NCBI GenBank assembly: GCA_027919835.1
Contig: JANVFP010000010.1
Location: 496,001-560,000, forward strand
Direction of reading: 5' to 3'
DNA from: Lentinula raphanica
Lineage: Eukaryota > Basidiomycota > Agaricomycetes > Agaricales > Omphalotaceae
DNA: 64,000 bases
The position numbers and the translations under genes were made by a program. A model generated the notes under the pieces. That model was not told the DNA's origin. It made no database searches and saw only the letters and a list, made by a program, of their open reading frames with translations. The number at the start of each line of letters is the position of its first letter. The stretch's first letter is position 1. Below, one piece after another: positions 1-10,706 of this stretch.

Positions 1-1070
1 AAACAGTAACGAGAACAAAACATGATGCACGTACATATGCCTCCACTGAGAATGAGTGCATGTAGAGGGTTCAAATGTGGTAGCTCTTGGAGAGCAGGGA
101 ATCGCTCCTCGGCATTGGGATAGAAATGTCTGAAAAGCAGTTCGAGCTAGATCGAAACCAATGAACAGAGGTATGTACCTGATAACCGTAAAGGAAAAGG
201 GCCCATAAATATGCACGAAGAGGCTGGTAACCTTATCTTGATCGTGGAATACAAGGCTATTTCTCCAAGTGATAACCGCACTCGCAAGACTGCCGTGACT
301 CAGACAGTAGCATGCGACGAGCAAAGCAGGAGACCCAGGGAAGAACCAGATATACATGAAGTTCAGGATGGTGACATAATAGCAGAGGTCGAATAGAAAA
401 TAATGCCAGGCTCGTTTTTTGTAGATGTAGGCACGGAGAGGTAGGAGGTAGAGGCCTTGCACTGTGTAAGCTATGTGAACCCATCTACAAGCGATAAGCA
501 TCGATTCGCGCACGTCGTAGTGGAGGACGCACTGAGGAGCTAGCCCGAACATGAGAGCAGAAAATAGCAAGGACATTACACCGAAAAAGAAGGAAATCTT
601 TTCGCGTGTCCGGACGACCTTTGCTGACTGCCATGAGCTCGCAAGCTTGGTCATTCGCGAGGATACCTGAAAGTCACATTGACGCGGTTATCAAGTTGGT
701 GACACGGATTGCACGCACTTTGAGCTTGAAACTCTTTACTTCTTTCTCAAAATTCTCGGCTATCTGGTCACCAGCGACCGAAAAGTCGCGCATTTTGAGT
801 GCCTCTTCTGCTTTCATTTTGAGTCTATCAGAGTGCCGTTGGAGCTTCCGTTGTAGCAGATCCACATGTGAGTCGAAGAACGTTTCCATCGTGTCTGTGC
901 AGCGTATGAGCATAAAAATGTTTAAGATGCATTAATGTTATACCTAGTAGAGTGAATGCGCTACTCCAGTCAGTCATATCTTCACGTTTGAATCGCTCGA
1001 TGCGATCTGAGAAATAATTCTTTCCCCCATTCCCGTTTAAAGGTGGGGTAGTTGGTCGTGAATTTATCAT
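1..1070 (-). CDS. GPC1: Glycerophosphocholine acyltransferase GPC1 (3' end beyond window)
   Basis: This integral membrane enzyme acylates glycerophosphocholine to lysophosphatidylcholine with acyl-CoA, in the phosphatidylcholine deacylation/reacylation cycle of the ER (known for the fungal/plant GPC1 family, formerly DUF2838). The ATG at 1070 starts a hydrophilic N-terminus (residues 1-40). An intron at about 895-945 follows, then a charged helical segment with DSHVDLLQRKLQRHSDRL. The membrane part then reads without interruption: FFFGVMSLLFSALMFG, HYDVRESMLIACRWVH, FDLCYYVTILNFMYIWFFPG, HGSLASAVITWRN and HIYGPFSFTVIR. A second intron (about 130-178) precedes HFYPNAEERFPALQELPHLN, and a further donor lies near base 33, so the C-terminus lies outside the window. 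The family signatures are clear and I see no disruption. Confidence 0.9.
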
Positions 1071-1412
1071 TGTTCGTCGAATTGTCGTATTTGGCTAACC
1101 AAAAACAGCGAATTGACCGGGGCCACTTTTCGTGGACAATTGTTCTGTTCTGATTGTCGAGGAGGATGGTGGTCAATATAAGGAGATAAATGCAGGTGGT
1201 GGTGGTTGTGTTGTGGCAATAGCAGAGGGTCCTGTCCTTTCGTGGCCTGTTGGGGCCAAGTTGTCAAGTTACAAATTGAAATGTCAGCCACGTGGAATGT
1301 CGCTGCACGTCCATCACATCACGCTCTCAGCCCTTCTCAGCCTTTCACATCAGTTCACATCTTAGTACAGCGTTTATCATACAGGTAAGTAATTGACATC
1401 CGTGCTTTCGTA
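1071..1412. other. Intergenic: GPC1 promoter and Nudix gene 3' flank
   Basis: A 342-bp gap between the start of GPC1 and the stop of the Nudix gene, both on the - strand. It contains a GT-rich stretch (1195-1212) and a CCACGTGG-like palindromic core near 1290. I see no gene in it. Confidence 0.4.
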
Positions 1413-2481
1413 TTATCCAGTATCAGCTATCGAATCAACGCCTTCAATCAATTCAGCTTGTCTTTCCTCGACTTGTGCAGCTTCGGCTCTTCTCGCTACG
1501 TCTTCAATGAACTGCAAGTGTTGTCGATACACATGCAGTGCATATTGAACCACGGGTTTCTCTTGAGGGTTGATGTAGTTGACAACCTCGTCGAAGGGGA
1601 TCAGGAATGATTCAAACCCCTGCTCGTCAGGCATTCCAACGCCTTTGTGATGTACCTAAACGATCAACAATGAGAGACGAAGCAGGGATCACAACGGAAC
1701 GAACGCTAGGCCAAGAACCGCAGTTAGTCGAGCAACTTGATCAGTACACTATGCATGCCATTGTTGCCAATTAATTTCGAAAGGATATGTACTCACAGGG
1801 TTATCGGGAATTTGACCAATGAACCAAGAAACGAAATACTCTCCTCCAGTATCAACGAGTCTCCCTCGACGATTTCTCGGACCCCACTTTCGTGCGGTTA
1901 TATAAATAGGCTCAGTATCAGGTTTGAGTGCAAGTTCACGTTCAGCCGGGGGAATGGGCTGCTTATGGATTTTATACAGTGGAAGAAATTCAATCTCGTA
2001 TCCAGACTAGGTGCAAAAGATTCGGGTTAGTTGACAAGGTCAAGATCACATCCGATGGACAGTTTCCACTCACCTCTTCATATGCTTCTCTCAGTGCAGC
2101 TTCCTGTAATGTTTCTCCAACATCTTTTCTTCCCCTTGGAAGAAAGAAACATCCTGGTTTTGAATGATCGTACAGAATAACCACCTTCTGTGTCGAAGGT
2201 TGAATGATAACCATACCAACTCCGACCATGAAGTCTTCACAAGCCCAGCCACTATCAGGTATACTTGGCGAGCTCCAAGGAGAGAAAATCAGAGGCCGAG
2301 GCTGTTGTGGGTTATGTGGACGAAGCCAGCGGAGGGGATTGGAGATCAGGGGAGATGTTGGTTGGGTAGTAGTGCGGGCGGAGGTGGCGTTTTGCGACTG
2401 TGAGCGACTATGACTCGATGTAAATGGAGCTGGTGAGCTATGATTCAGATTGTCGTTGGTTCGGGGTCTGGATGTGAACAT
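1413..2481 (-). CDS. Nudix hydrolase
   Basis: Predicted hydrolase of nucleoside diphosphate-linked substrates; the exact substrate cannot be read from sequence. The chosen start is the ATG at 2481, since the codons upstream lack an in-frame ATG. A Ser/Thr/Pro-rich N-terminus (residues 1-60) is followed by the core: GMVIIQPSTQKVVILYDHS, then LPRGRKDVGETLQEAALREA, then YEE. An intron at 2022-2070 splits the Nudix box and the reading resumes as SGYEIEFLPLYKIHKQP. The box therefore matches GX5EX7REUXEEXGU with all its glutamates. Further introns lie at about 1660-1800. The last exon encodes GFESFLIPFDEVVNYINPQ and a helical C-terminus. It is longer than minimal Nudix enzymes because of the disordered head. 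The assignment of the domain is firm; a role in housecleaning or diphosphoinositol metabolism would be a guess. Confidence 0.85.
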
Positions 2482-2796
2482 CGTGGTACTAAGCAAGAGA
2501 AAGAGAGAAAGCCAGAAAACGTCGGGAAAACGTCATAGGCGCTTAATGGATAATAGGCGCTCAATTTGCCTGTGATTGGCGTGGGAAGGATAAACATTCT
2601 CAGTCTCCCCTGACTCCTGAGGCTTAACGGGATCATACACGAGCTCACTCTCATCTCATGTCAATCTTCTTCTCACCTATCTTGTCTTTCTTGCCGTCCG
2701 TCACTTTAGTCCGTCACTTGAGTCCATCGCTCGTGTATCCCACATGCATGCCAACTGGTCAAATGAATTGCAGAACCGGTCTGAAACTTCAGAAAC

Positions 2797-5461
2797 TCAA
2801 GCTGTATAGACGAAATAAAGGTTTCTGTATCGGGTGGCAGTCATTAGCCATCACAGAGCAGAAGGATGTCGTCCGAACGCACTCTTTATCTGTCAAATCC
2901 ATGAAAGCATGTCTCTCGCGCTCTTTCTGAACATCGTTGTCCGTCCACCTCCTACTTCTCTTCAACTCTTCAATCTGTGCCACCTTTTTCTTATTCAATC
3001 GCAGGTTGATCCAGCGTAGGAGCAACGATATTCCCAGTTGAACCGTGAGTAGGATCATGATGGCTATCTTTCCTGGGATATAAGCAGGAGCGTCCTTGGG
3101 CAAGAAAATCTCCGTTCCGATGATATTTCCGAGACTGAAAGTGAGCAGTGTCATGGCATTCACGGTGCTCTTCTTCGTGTGACCGCTGGTGTTACTGGCA
3201 TTGTAGGCGTAAACCGTTGAAAGTGAGCTTCCGTACGCGCCAATAAGGTATGTTGCTGTGTCAGTGACCAATTCATCGTCAAGGCATTTTACAAGCAGAA
3301 ATTTGAGCAATGAACTCACCGAACAACAGAGGACCCTTTTCGCCGGAGTTGTTAAGCCCGATGAGCATAGCTAGTAACAGTTTTCGGTCAGTACGCGCAA
3401 ACTATCCCTAAGTCGAAGGAAGACAGACCTGCACCGACAATTGATGGAACCAACGCAATCATAATGGGAACCATACGTTCGTTCTGTTTTCAACAACACA
3501 CTCGATATCTTCAATACATTCTAAAGATAATGCAAACATACCTTTCGATCTGAGTACCATCCACAGAAAAGAGTCATGAGCGCAGCTATCACACCACCGG
3601 GGGTCGACAATATCAAAGTCTGTTTCGAGCTTGGGAGACAAATCAGGATGAGTCGGAGTAATACGCAGTGTACTTACGTGTAGCCAAAGCTCCTGACAAT
3701 CAGGTTACTGACTACAATCCCAATAAGTCACCATCAGCTGTGTACAACTGCAGAATAACGAGCCTCAACGTACAGTTGCTGAGGCCACCGTTCGGGATAC
3801 TCGCTGTTGTGTCGCGTTCAGCATATTATATCGCCGAGAAGCAATAAAACTACTTACTCATCAATGTTGTTAACACGATTAGCCATGTTCGTATATCCGT
3901 GAACGCTTCGATTATCTGCTTTCTCTTGATTGTCTTGTTTGCCACTCCGCCTTGATCGTTTCTTACTCTCTCCAAAGCAGCAATACGCTCCTCTTGAGTA
4001 AGAAAGTGGGCACGAACTGGCGAGTCGGGTAACCAGATCAGGACAGATATGCCGACGATGATAGCTAAACCCCCGAGAAATAAGTATATGATCTTGAACG
4101 GGGCTATGTGGGGGTTGTCGGAAAACGAGATGCCCTATAGGCTGATTGTCAGAAACTATCAGTCAGTGTTCCACGAGAAGGTGGTACTGACGTATGCAAC
4201 GAAGCCACCAAACACTTGAGTAAGGCCGTTCTGTCAATTTAGAAAACCTCAATTCCTCTTTCTCATGTTAACGTTGTAGAAGTGGTTCACTTACCATCAC
4301 ATAAAACCACGAAATCCTAGATGCCTACGAAATTGGTCCAGATTAATGAGCCATCATACAATCAGCCTAGCATTCTGACTATACCTGTTCGTTCTTCTTG
4401 TAAAACATGGATATGATCAATATCAATATCGGAGCAACGCAGCTCTCGCACATTCCTATCTAAGCTCAGAAGAGCTCGACTTTACGGACAGGGAAGGAGC
4501 CTCACCTAAGAGGAAACGGAGAGCAAAGAACGCTCCGAACGAAGTTCCTACTGCATGCAACATCAAAATGATTCCCCATAAGACGATATTCACACCTTGT
4601 ACAGTGGTTAGAACCGGAACGACTGCGGCCTCAGCAAATTAAATGTGAAACCTACCAAGATATTTGGCGACCCTTGTCTTTTGTGATAGATACACGGTAG
4701 GAAATTCGAAGAAGAGGAATCCTGTTCAAAAAAATCAGTATCAAACCAACGATCAAAATCGGCAGGATGAAGAACTTACCAAGGTAAAAAGCCATAGAGA
4801 CTAGGTTGTAATTCTTGAATGCCAGACACCAGTCAGTACGCCACTACCTGATTCAGTCAAACAGAACGTAGGTACCTGACCAGTGATAGGGAGACCCATG
4901 ATACTAGGAGTCAAAGTCAAAAACCTAGGGAGGGAAAGCTAAACCTTCCTTCGCACCTTGCGTAGTTCAATGACGTCTTGTCCCTACCAAGAATGAATGT
5001 TTCCAGTCGATAGTCTCTCATGGACTGTCATCAGACTCACAAGAATTGTGTGAAATATACCGCCGCACAAAGGGGAGGTATCAACAGGTCCTGAAAATCC
5101 AACGATGAGCAACGCTCGTTGCCCACATCGACTGCAAAACTTTGCCACTCACCAACTTCCTTCTGAGCTTACGATTGAATTCATCGCTGAACTGTGCTGT
5201 TTGTTCCTTGCCCACTAATTGCAGCGCTTCATCAACGTTCGCAGAGTCCGAGTCTTCAATAGAGACTGATCCGAGTTGTTCGACGGATATTGGGGATGTC
5301 GGAAACTCCTTTTCGTCGAACGGAATTTCTTCGAACTTCTTGCCGGGTTCGTTGTCTACCATGGAGGCTTCTGGAGTTCGCAGAGTCTTGCTAATGAAAA
5401 GAGCAATATGGGATTCGTTCGACACAGGAACAAGCCATATATCTTACCGAGGAGCCTCCAT
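2797..5461 (-). CDS. MFS permease of the Dal5/allantoate (anion:cation symporter) family
   Basis: A plasma-membrane transporter of the major facilitator superfamily. The fungal Dal5/Tna1 branch imports small organic anions such as allantoate, ureidosuccinate, nicotinate or pantothenate; the substrate here is unknown. The gene is broken by many introns. Diagnostic segments include EALQLVGKEQTAQFSDEFNR before TM1, the central-loop text ANKTIKRKQIIEAFTDIRTW, and LIGAYGSSLSTVYAYNASNT with SGHTKKSTVNAMTLLTFSLG in the C-terminal half. The last exon gives the family-typical tail ENLYFVYTA after a 56-nt intron. A 5' exon starting at 5461 (MEAPR) joins in frame to KTLRTPEASMVDNEPG; the ATG at 5362 is the alternative start. 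No frameshift was found in the parts I translated, although every small exon was not checked. Confidence 0.82.
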
Positions 5462-6018
5462 TTAAAGCGTCTGGTTTTTCTCCTTATCATGAGAACACCG
5501 TCTGGAGTTGGAGATAACATGACTCGTATTTCAATCGTGTCAATATATCAACACCCCTTACAGTTACATACCGACAGAAGCTTTATGCTGTATACCTCCT
5601 CGAAGATACATACTTACAGGACGAAGGTGGTTGAGTGAACAAGTTCCGAGTCGCACTTCGATACGTTTTTCGAGCTTGCTAGCGGTAGGAAAGCAGGGAG
5701 TGTGGAACAGCTGGGAACAAACGACATGTTGGAAAATCTGCACGATGCCGAAAGAGATAAGCAGTTGTATTTGAAGAAAAAGAGATGGAGTTTTGGTGGC
5801 ACAAGATCTTTTGAGCTCGTTTTGTCGCTGTCTTCTCAGGTCTCCCGATCGGATATCCCGAACAAATGTAAATTCGTATGCACGGAAGGCCTCATGGTCG
5901 AGATAGTGTATTTGTTTTCAATTGATGCATTAGGAGATTGTACATATCTGCTCTAGTAAGTATTCAATTATCCACGAAGAAACCTTCTGCCATGCCATAC
6001 GTACGAAAATTGAGCACA
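5462..6018. other. Intergenic: permease promoter and thiolase 3' flank
   Basis: 557 bp upstream of the permease start and downstream of the thiolase stop. Short reading frames exist on both strands but none resembles a gene or joins by splice sites to a neighbour. I see no repeat. Confidence 0.4.
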
Positions 6019-7522
6019 CTACAGTTTCTGGATTACAATTGCTGAGGCAGCTCCACCCTGTATAAGACGGAGAATTAGTACAAGGATATTCTTCAATACT
6101 TTTGCATGATACTGACCCCATTACACACACCAGCAGCACCATATTGGCCGGACTTCAGTGCATGGATCAATGACACAACAATACGCGAGCCAGAGCTTCC
6201 AATGGCATGGCCAAGAGCGACGGCACCGCTGACAGACATGCTATCAGCACCTTTTCGTGTAGAGGTTATGAATAACACGTACCCGTTGATGTTGATTTTG
6301 GCAGGGTCAATCTTGAGGACTTTCTCGGCGATACGGATAACGACGGAGAAAGCCTCGTTAATTTCGAAAAGAGAGATATCGTCGACTGTCAACTTTGCAC
6401 GTTCCAGAGCTTTGGGCAAAGCAACTGTTGGTGCGATAGGGAAATCGATCGGGTCCATACCGGCGTCCGCATAAGCTATACGATATAAGTCAGAAAGAAA
6501 CGGAGTGAGATCCTGGAAAGATGCACGCACAGATAACCTTGGCAAGAGGGGTAAGACCAAGCTCTTTGGCCTTCTCAGCAGACATTAGGATAAGAGCAGA
6601 AGCGCCATCGTTTAGTGGAGAGGAGTTGGCGGCGGTGATACTACCGCCTTGTTTGAATGCCGATTTCAAACTGGGTACCTTCTCGTATATGATACGCTTG
6701 TATTCCTCGTCCTCTCTGACAATCGTGTCACCCTTCTTGCCCTTCACGGTAATGGGTACGATTTCAGCATCAAATGCACCACTCTTCCACGCCTTCTCCG
6801 CTCGCCTGTAAGACTCAACTGCATGGGCATCTTGGTCCTCACGGGGGATGCAGTGCTTCTCGGCCGCAGACTCTCCACAGCATCCCATGGCTTGGTTGTT
6901 ATAAGTGTCCCATAGACCATCATATTCGAGGGAGTCGGTGGCAGTGAATTTACCGAATGCAGGATTTTGACGGGGAATAAGGAAGCTGAGAGGTGAGAGA
7001 TTAGTTTGACGGAAGGCCGAAGTTGCATAATTCAATACTTACGGTGCATTACTCATACTCTCCATGCCGCCAGCGGCAACAACGCTAGCCTGACCAAGTT
7101 GGATGCTTTGGGAAGCAAGCATAATGGACTTCATACCACTGGCGCAGACTTTGTTGATCGTGGTAGCGTCGGATCTGCTGCTCATCCCGGCGGAAAGAGC
7201 GACCTGACGAGCTGGGGATTGACCAACACCTGCCTGGACGACATTTCCAAAGTAGATCTCCTCAACAATGGTGGGATCGATGTTCTTTGAGGCAAGAGCG
7301 TGTTTGAGAGCGATGGAGCCGAGTTGGGGAGCGGTGAAGCTCTTCAAAGCACCATTGATAGAGCCGGTGGGTGTACGAGAGGCAGCGACGATGACGGCTT
7401 CAGTGGACTGCAAAATCGTTAGGAGCCAAAACAGAAAATGTTACATGAGATCGTACCATTTTTCTAGAGCGAAGGAAATGAGAAAGTGGGGGTGAAGAGG
7501 AACGGATGATACGCGCTAACAT
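6019..7522 (-). CDS. ERG10: Acetyl-CoA acetyltransferase (acetoacetyl-CoA thiolase), probably mitochondrial
   Basis: Condenses two acetyl-CoA to acetoacetyl-CoA, or runs the reverse in ketogenic and isoleucine degradation. Exon 1 (7522-7457) encodes a 22-residue Arg/Ser-rich leader without acidic residues, beginning MLARIIRSSSPPLSHF and ending RSRKM, typical of a mitochondrial presequence. An intron separates it from STEAVIVAASRTPTG. The active-site cysteine sits in TTINKVCASGMKSIM; NEAFSVV and GAVALGHAIGSSGSRI are present; the second catalytic cysteine is in GAAGVCNG, followed after a final intron by GGAASAIVIQKL and the stop. All thiolase landmarks are intact and the length (about 420 residues) is usual. 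The last codon of exon 1 is itself ATG (7459-7457), so initiation there would yield a leaderless form. I infer possible dual targeting. Confidence 0.9.
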
Positions 7523-7748
7523 AACGGCTTTGAGTATTTATTGTCTTCGAAATCTACTCCGATTGCCGAAATGGTACGATTTTCAGATATTCACGAATCA
7601 CGGAGTAAGCGAGGCCAGTGTAAAGCACTGGAATTCGAGGACAGGGTATGCAAGAGTACAAGAACAAGAGTAAAATACCAGGCTTGGGCTTAAATCCTTC
7701 TCCGGTTATGACCCGGTCTCGTGAAATTCTAGTTATATTCAAAGAGAG

Positions 7749-8496
7749 TCAGAAGTTGCCTGCTAAGTCTACAACATTTCCAAGGACCATGAACCATATC
7801 TTCATCCATTGTAACAACTGTGCGTCTTCGCTTTCACCAACCTTCTCGGATTCCTTCAACAATTCTTCAACTGCAGCGTCGGTTTCGCACGGATGAAGAA
7901 ACCAACACGGTGTTCCTGTTGTCGGATGGTCGCCCTGCGATAACAGCGGAAATGCTGCGTTGCGACGTGTGAGGGCAAAGGTGGTGGTGTCGGCATCTTG
8001 AGTAAGCCCAGGCCGAAAGAGTGAGGAAGATAACAATTCGTTAATTGACAACGGCGAACCATCTGCGGGATTACAACGATTGCGAAACATGCAACAACAT
8101 TCTAAACACATACCGGAATGATATATGTTGAAATAAAAGCATGGCACTTGGAACGTTGCAGAGTAAACCACGTATTGTTGAGAAACCAGTACCTCAGACG
8201 TAATACAGATGGGTGCGGCCGCTTCATCGTCCTCGATGTAATCGTCGTTCAAATATATTGCCTCTGGTGATTCTTTACCTCGGGAAACATGATTGGAACT
8301 GCGCGATAGATATCCTAAGCCAGAGACCGACTATCAAGATCTTTGAGAACAAGGCGAAAACGTCGAAGTTAGATTATACTGGATGCTCGTTCCATAACCA
8401 TCCTCTCAAAGCATTGGTCGCCATTGAGGGTTGAGAGCTGTCGTATTCTTTAATGAGCAGCTTGCATGCACGTTGGAATTGAGGTCGAGTCAACAT
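7749..8496 (-). CDS. ATG10: Autophagy E2-like enzyme Atg10
   Basis: The E2-like enzyme that conjugates Atg12 to Atg5 during autophagosome formation. The start ATG at 8496 opens MLTRPQFQRACKLLIKEYD. A 49-nt intron (ending at the AG before SVSGLGYLSR) restores the frame into a loop rich in acidic residues (NDDYIEDDEAAAP). The core reads QQYVVYSATFQVPCFYFNIY, then after a 50-nt intron DGSPLSINELLSSSLF, and the family signature QGDHPTTGTPCWFLHPCET. The catalytic cysteine is the one in the HPC motif. The protein ends WMKIWFMVLGNVVDLAGNF. About 200 residues, normal for fungal Atg10. It lies head to head with the ribosomal protein gene, sharing a 232-bp promoter region. Confidence 0.88.
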
Positions 8497-8728
8497 TGTT
8501 CTTGCCAAGTTGCACGAAATTTCCAAATGAGGAGGAGTCTTATCGTGTAAGCGCCCAGGTCCATCAATGATCAGATGACTCCTGGGAAAGCTATACAGCT
8601 CATTCCACGTGATACAACTGGGACTCGGACAAAGTACATTCCTGCTCAAAGTGTTTGCAAAAAAGCCGCCAAGTCTTCGGCCTACTATCTGCGGTTCATC
8701 CCCCCGCTACATTCTCTAAACACACATC
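8497..8728. promoter_or_regulatory. Divergent promoter between ATG10 and the eS1 gene
   Basis: The only 232 bp separating the two start codons. Both genes must be driven from here. The sequence immediately before the eS1 ATG (ACACATCATGG) is a good fungal start context. No specific factor site can be named with confidence. Confidence 0.5.
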
Positions 8729-9708
8729 ATGGCTGTTGGCAAGGTCAGGGACAACTGCTCCAGGAGATTGGGTGTATTCTCATCGTTTGGGTTTTCAGAA
8801 CAAACGCCTTTCCAAGGGCAAGAAGGGTATCAAGAAAAAGGTCGTCGACCCGTTCTCCAGGAAGGGTGTGTTGATCTGCCTGTCATTTCTTGGTACTACT
8901 GCTCAATCTTTTGCTCTAGACTGGTATGATATCAAAGCACCGTCAATCTTCGATGTACGAAATGTGGGCAAGACCCTAGTAAACAGATCCCAGGGTTTAA
9001 GTGCGTTCACGACCTTATCATACATCTTCGTCGATGCTCACATACACATAGAAAATGCCAATGACTCCCTCAAGGGTCGTATCATCGAGGTCTCTTTGGG
9101 TGACCTCAACAAGGAGGAGGAGCAGTCGTTCCGAAAAATCAAACTACGTGTCGATGAGGTTCAGGGAAAGAATTGTCTTACCAATTTCCACGGCATGGAC
9201 TTCACTTCCGACAAGCTGCGATCTCTTGTGCGGAAATGGCAGACCCTCATCGAGGCTCACGTTGACGTCAAGACGACCGATGGCTACCTCCTCCGTCTCT
9301 TTGCAATCGGCTTTACCAAGCGTCGTCCGACACAGGTCCGTAAGACGACTTACGCTCAGTCAAGTCAAGTGCGGGAGATCAGAAAGAAGATGTTCGAGAT
9401 CATGACACGCGAGGCTACAAACTGTGATTTGAAGGAGCTGGTGCAGAAGTTCGTGCCGGAGGCTATTGGACGGGAGATTGAAAAGGCTTCGAGGAGCATC
9501 TATCCCTTGCAGAACGTCTACGTTCGCAAGGCAAAAATTCTCAAAGCACCCAAACTCGATGTCTCGAAGCTGATGGAACTGCACGGTGAATCAACGGATG
9601 TAAGTCGATCTCGAATCGTCCACGTTCCTGAAACTAAATTTTTCGTAGGAAACGGGTACCAAGATTGCAAAGGACTTCAAGGAGCCCGAGATTCTGGAAT
9701 CTGTATAA
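8729..9708 (+). CDS. RPS1: 40S ribosomal protein eS1 (S3a)
   Basis: A structural protein of the small ribosomal subunit near the mRNA exit/platform region. Five exons are plain. MAVGK is followed by a phase-0 intron at 8744-8797, then [21 protein letters not shown] second intron precedes [20 protein letters not shown], and a third precedes [19 protein letters not shown]. Then comes the long exon with [40 protein letters not shown] and [20 protein letters not shown]. The last intron sits after GESTD, giving [19 protein letters not shown] and stop TAA at 9706-9708. About 256 residues, as expected. The first short exon with its intron directly after the start is the usual ribosomal-protein gene layout. 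A 396-residue unspliced reading across the same region is an artefact of open introns. Confidence 0.95.
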
Positions 9709-9926
9709 ATGGCTTAGTTCTATGTACCACTTCATGCTTTGTTTTTACATACCACTTTTATGCATATGAGCGCGCCATCATTATCATGAACGAACCATTG
9801 GCTATCATCAATTTTACTTGCTTCTGCATCAGTATCAAGAGATGATCGTGGTTACTGAAGTCCTGGTTGACTGAGGGAATTATAAATTATACACAGTATG
9901 ATGCCTGTTCTTGCTCTGCTTCAACC

Positions 9927-10641
9927 ATGGCCGATGTAGAATACCTGCGCTCCAAACTTACAGCTCATCCTGACTTTCCGCAGAAGGTGATCCAAAGTTC
10001 CCTACGACTGTTGTCAACATTGACTGGGCTGCCTTACTACAGGGCATCGTTTTCTTGGATATTTTTCCTCTCCTTCGCGATCCAATAACATTCGAGACTC
10101 TGATAACCCACTTCCTGCATCACCTCACATCGCTCACGATACCGTCTATCCCTTCAAAGAAGATCGATGTCGTTGTAGGCCTTGACGCACGCGGTTTTCT
10201 ACTTGGCCCTATCATTGCTCTGCGTCTCGGTGCAGCGTTTGTCCCTGTTCGTAAGAAAGGGAAATTGCCTGGGACTTGCGAAACAGCTTCTTACGAGAAA
10301 GAGTATGGCGTGGTAGGTCGTTGTTCTGTTTTTCCAACTGAACAAGTGATTCATCGTTACGAAGGACTCTTTCGAGATGCAAAGCGATGCTGTGAAGCCT
10401 GGTCAATCCGTTATCATCATCGATGATCTTATAGCCACTGGTATGAAGTCCTTGCTCATCTTAGTATATACTTTGATCATCTTGTTGTGTCGCAGGCGGA
10501 TCAGCAAAAGCTGCTGGAGAACTCGTCGCCAAACTCGGTGGCAAAACCATCGAGTATCTGTTCATAATCGAACTCATGTTTCTTAAAGGGGGGTCCAAGT
10601 TGGATGCACCAGTTTATTCCATCATCCAATCCGACGATTAG
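9927..10641 (+). CDS. APT1: Adenine phosphoribosyltransferase
   Basis: Purine salvage: adenine plus PRPP gives AMP and pyrophosphate, in the cytosol. Exon 1 MADVEYLRSKLTAHPDFPQK joins through a 57-nt intron to GIVFLDIFPLLRDPITFETL. The flexible-loop region VGLDARGFLLGPIIALRLGA and VPVRKKGKLPGTCETASYEK are canonical. After another intron comes DSFEMQSDAVKPGQSVIIID, and the PRPP-binding motif VIIIDDLIATGGSA is split by an intron at the first G of GGSA. The end reads LFIIELMFLKGGSKLDAPVY. About 180 residues, the normal size. Translation starts at the ATG in CAACCATGG. It follows the ribosomal protein gene by 218 bp in the same direction and is convergent with the mannosidase gene 65 bp away. Confidence 0.93.
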
Positions 10642-10706
10642 AACGCTCCCGCCATGTAATGCAATATTCATACATCGATAAATAGATAAATTTCTGACTT
10701 GAGGTC

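Noticed and set aside
6106..6474. 122-codon + strand frame across the thiolase gene
   Set aside because: It is the antisense of conserved thiolase exons and has no motif or splice partners of its own.
8655..9845. Unspliced 396-codon frame over the ribosomal protein eS1 gene
   Set aside because: It reads through several introns that happen to be open; the spliced exons give a perfect eS1 protein with a different start and end.
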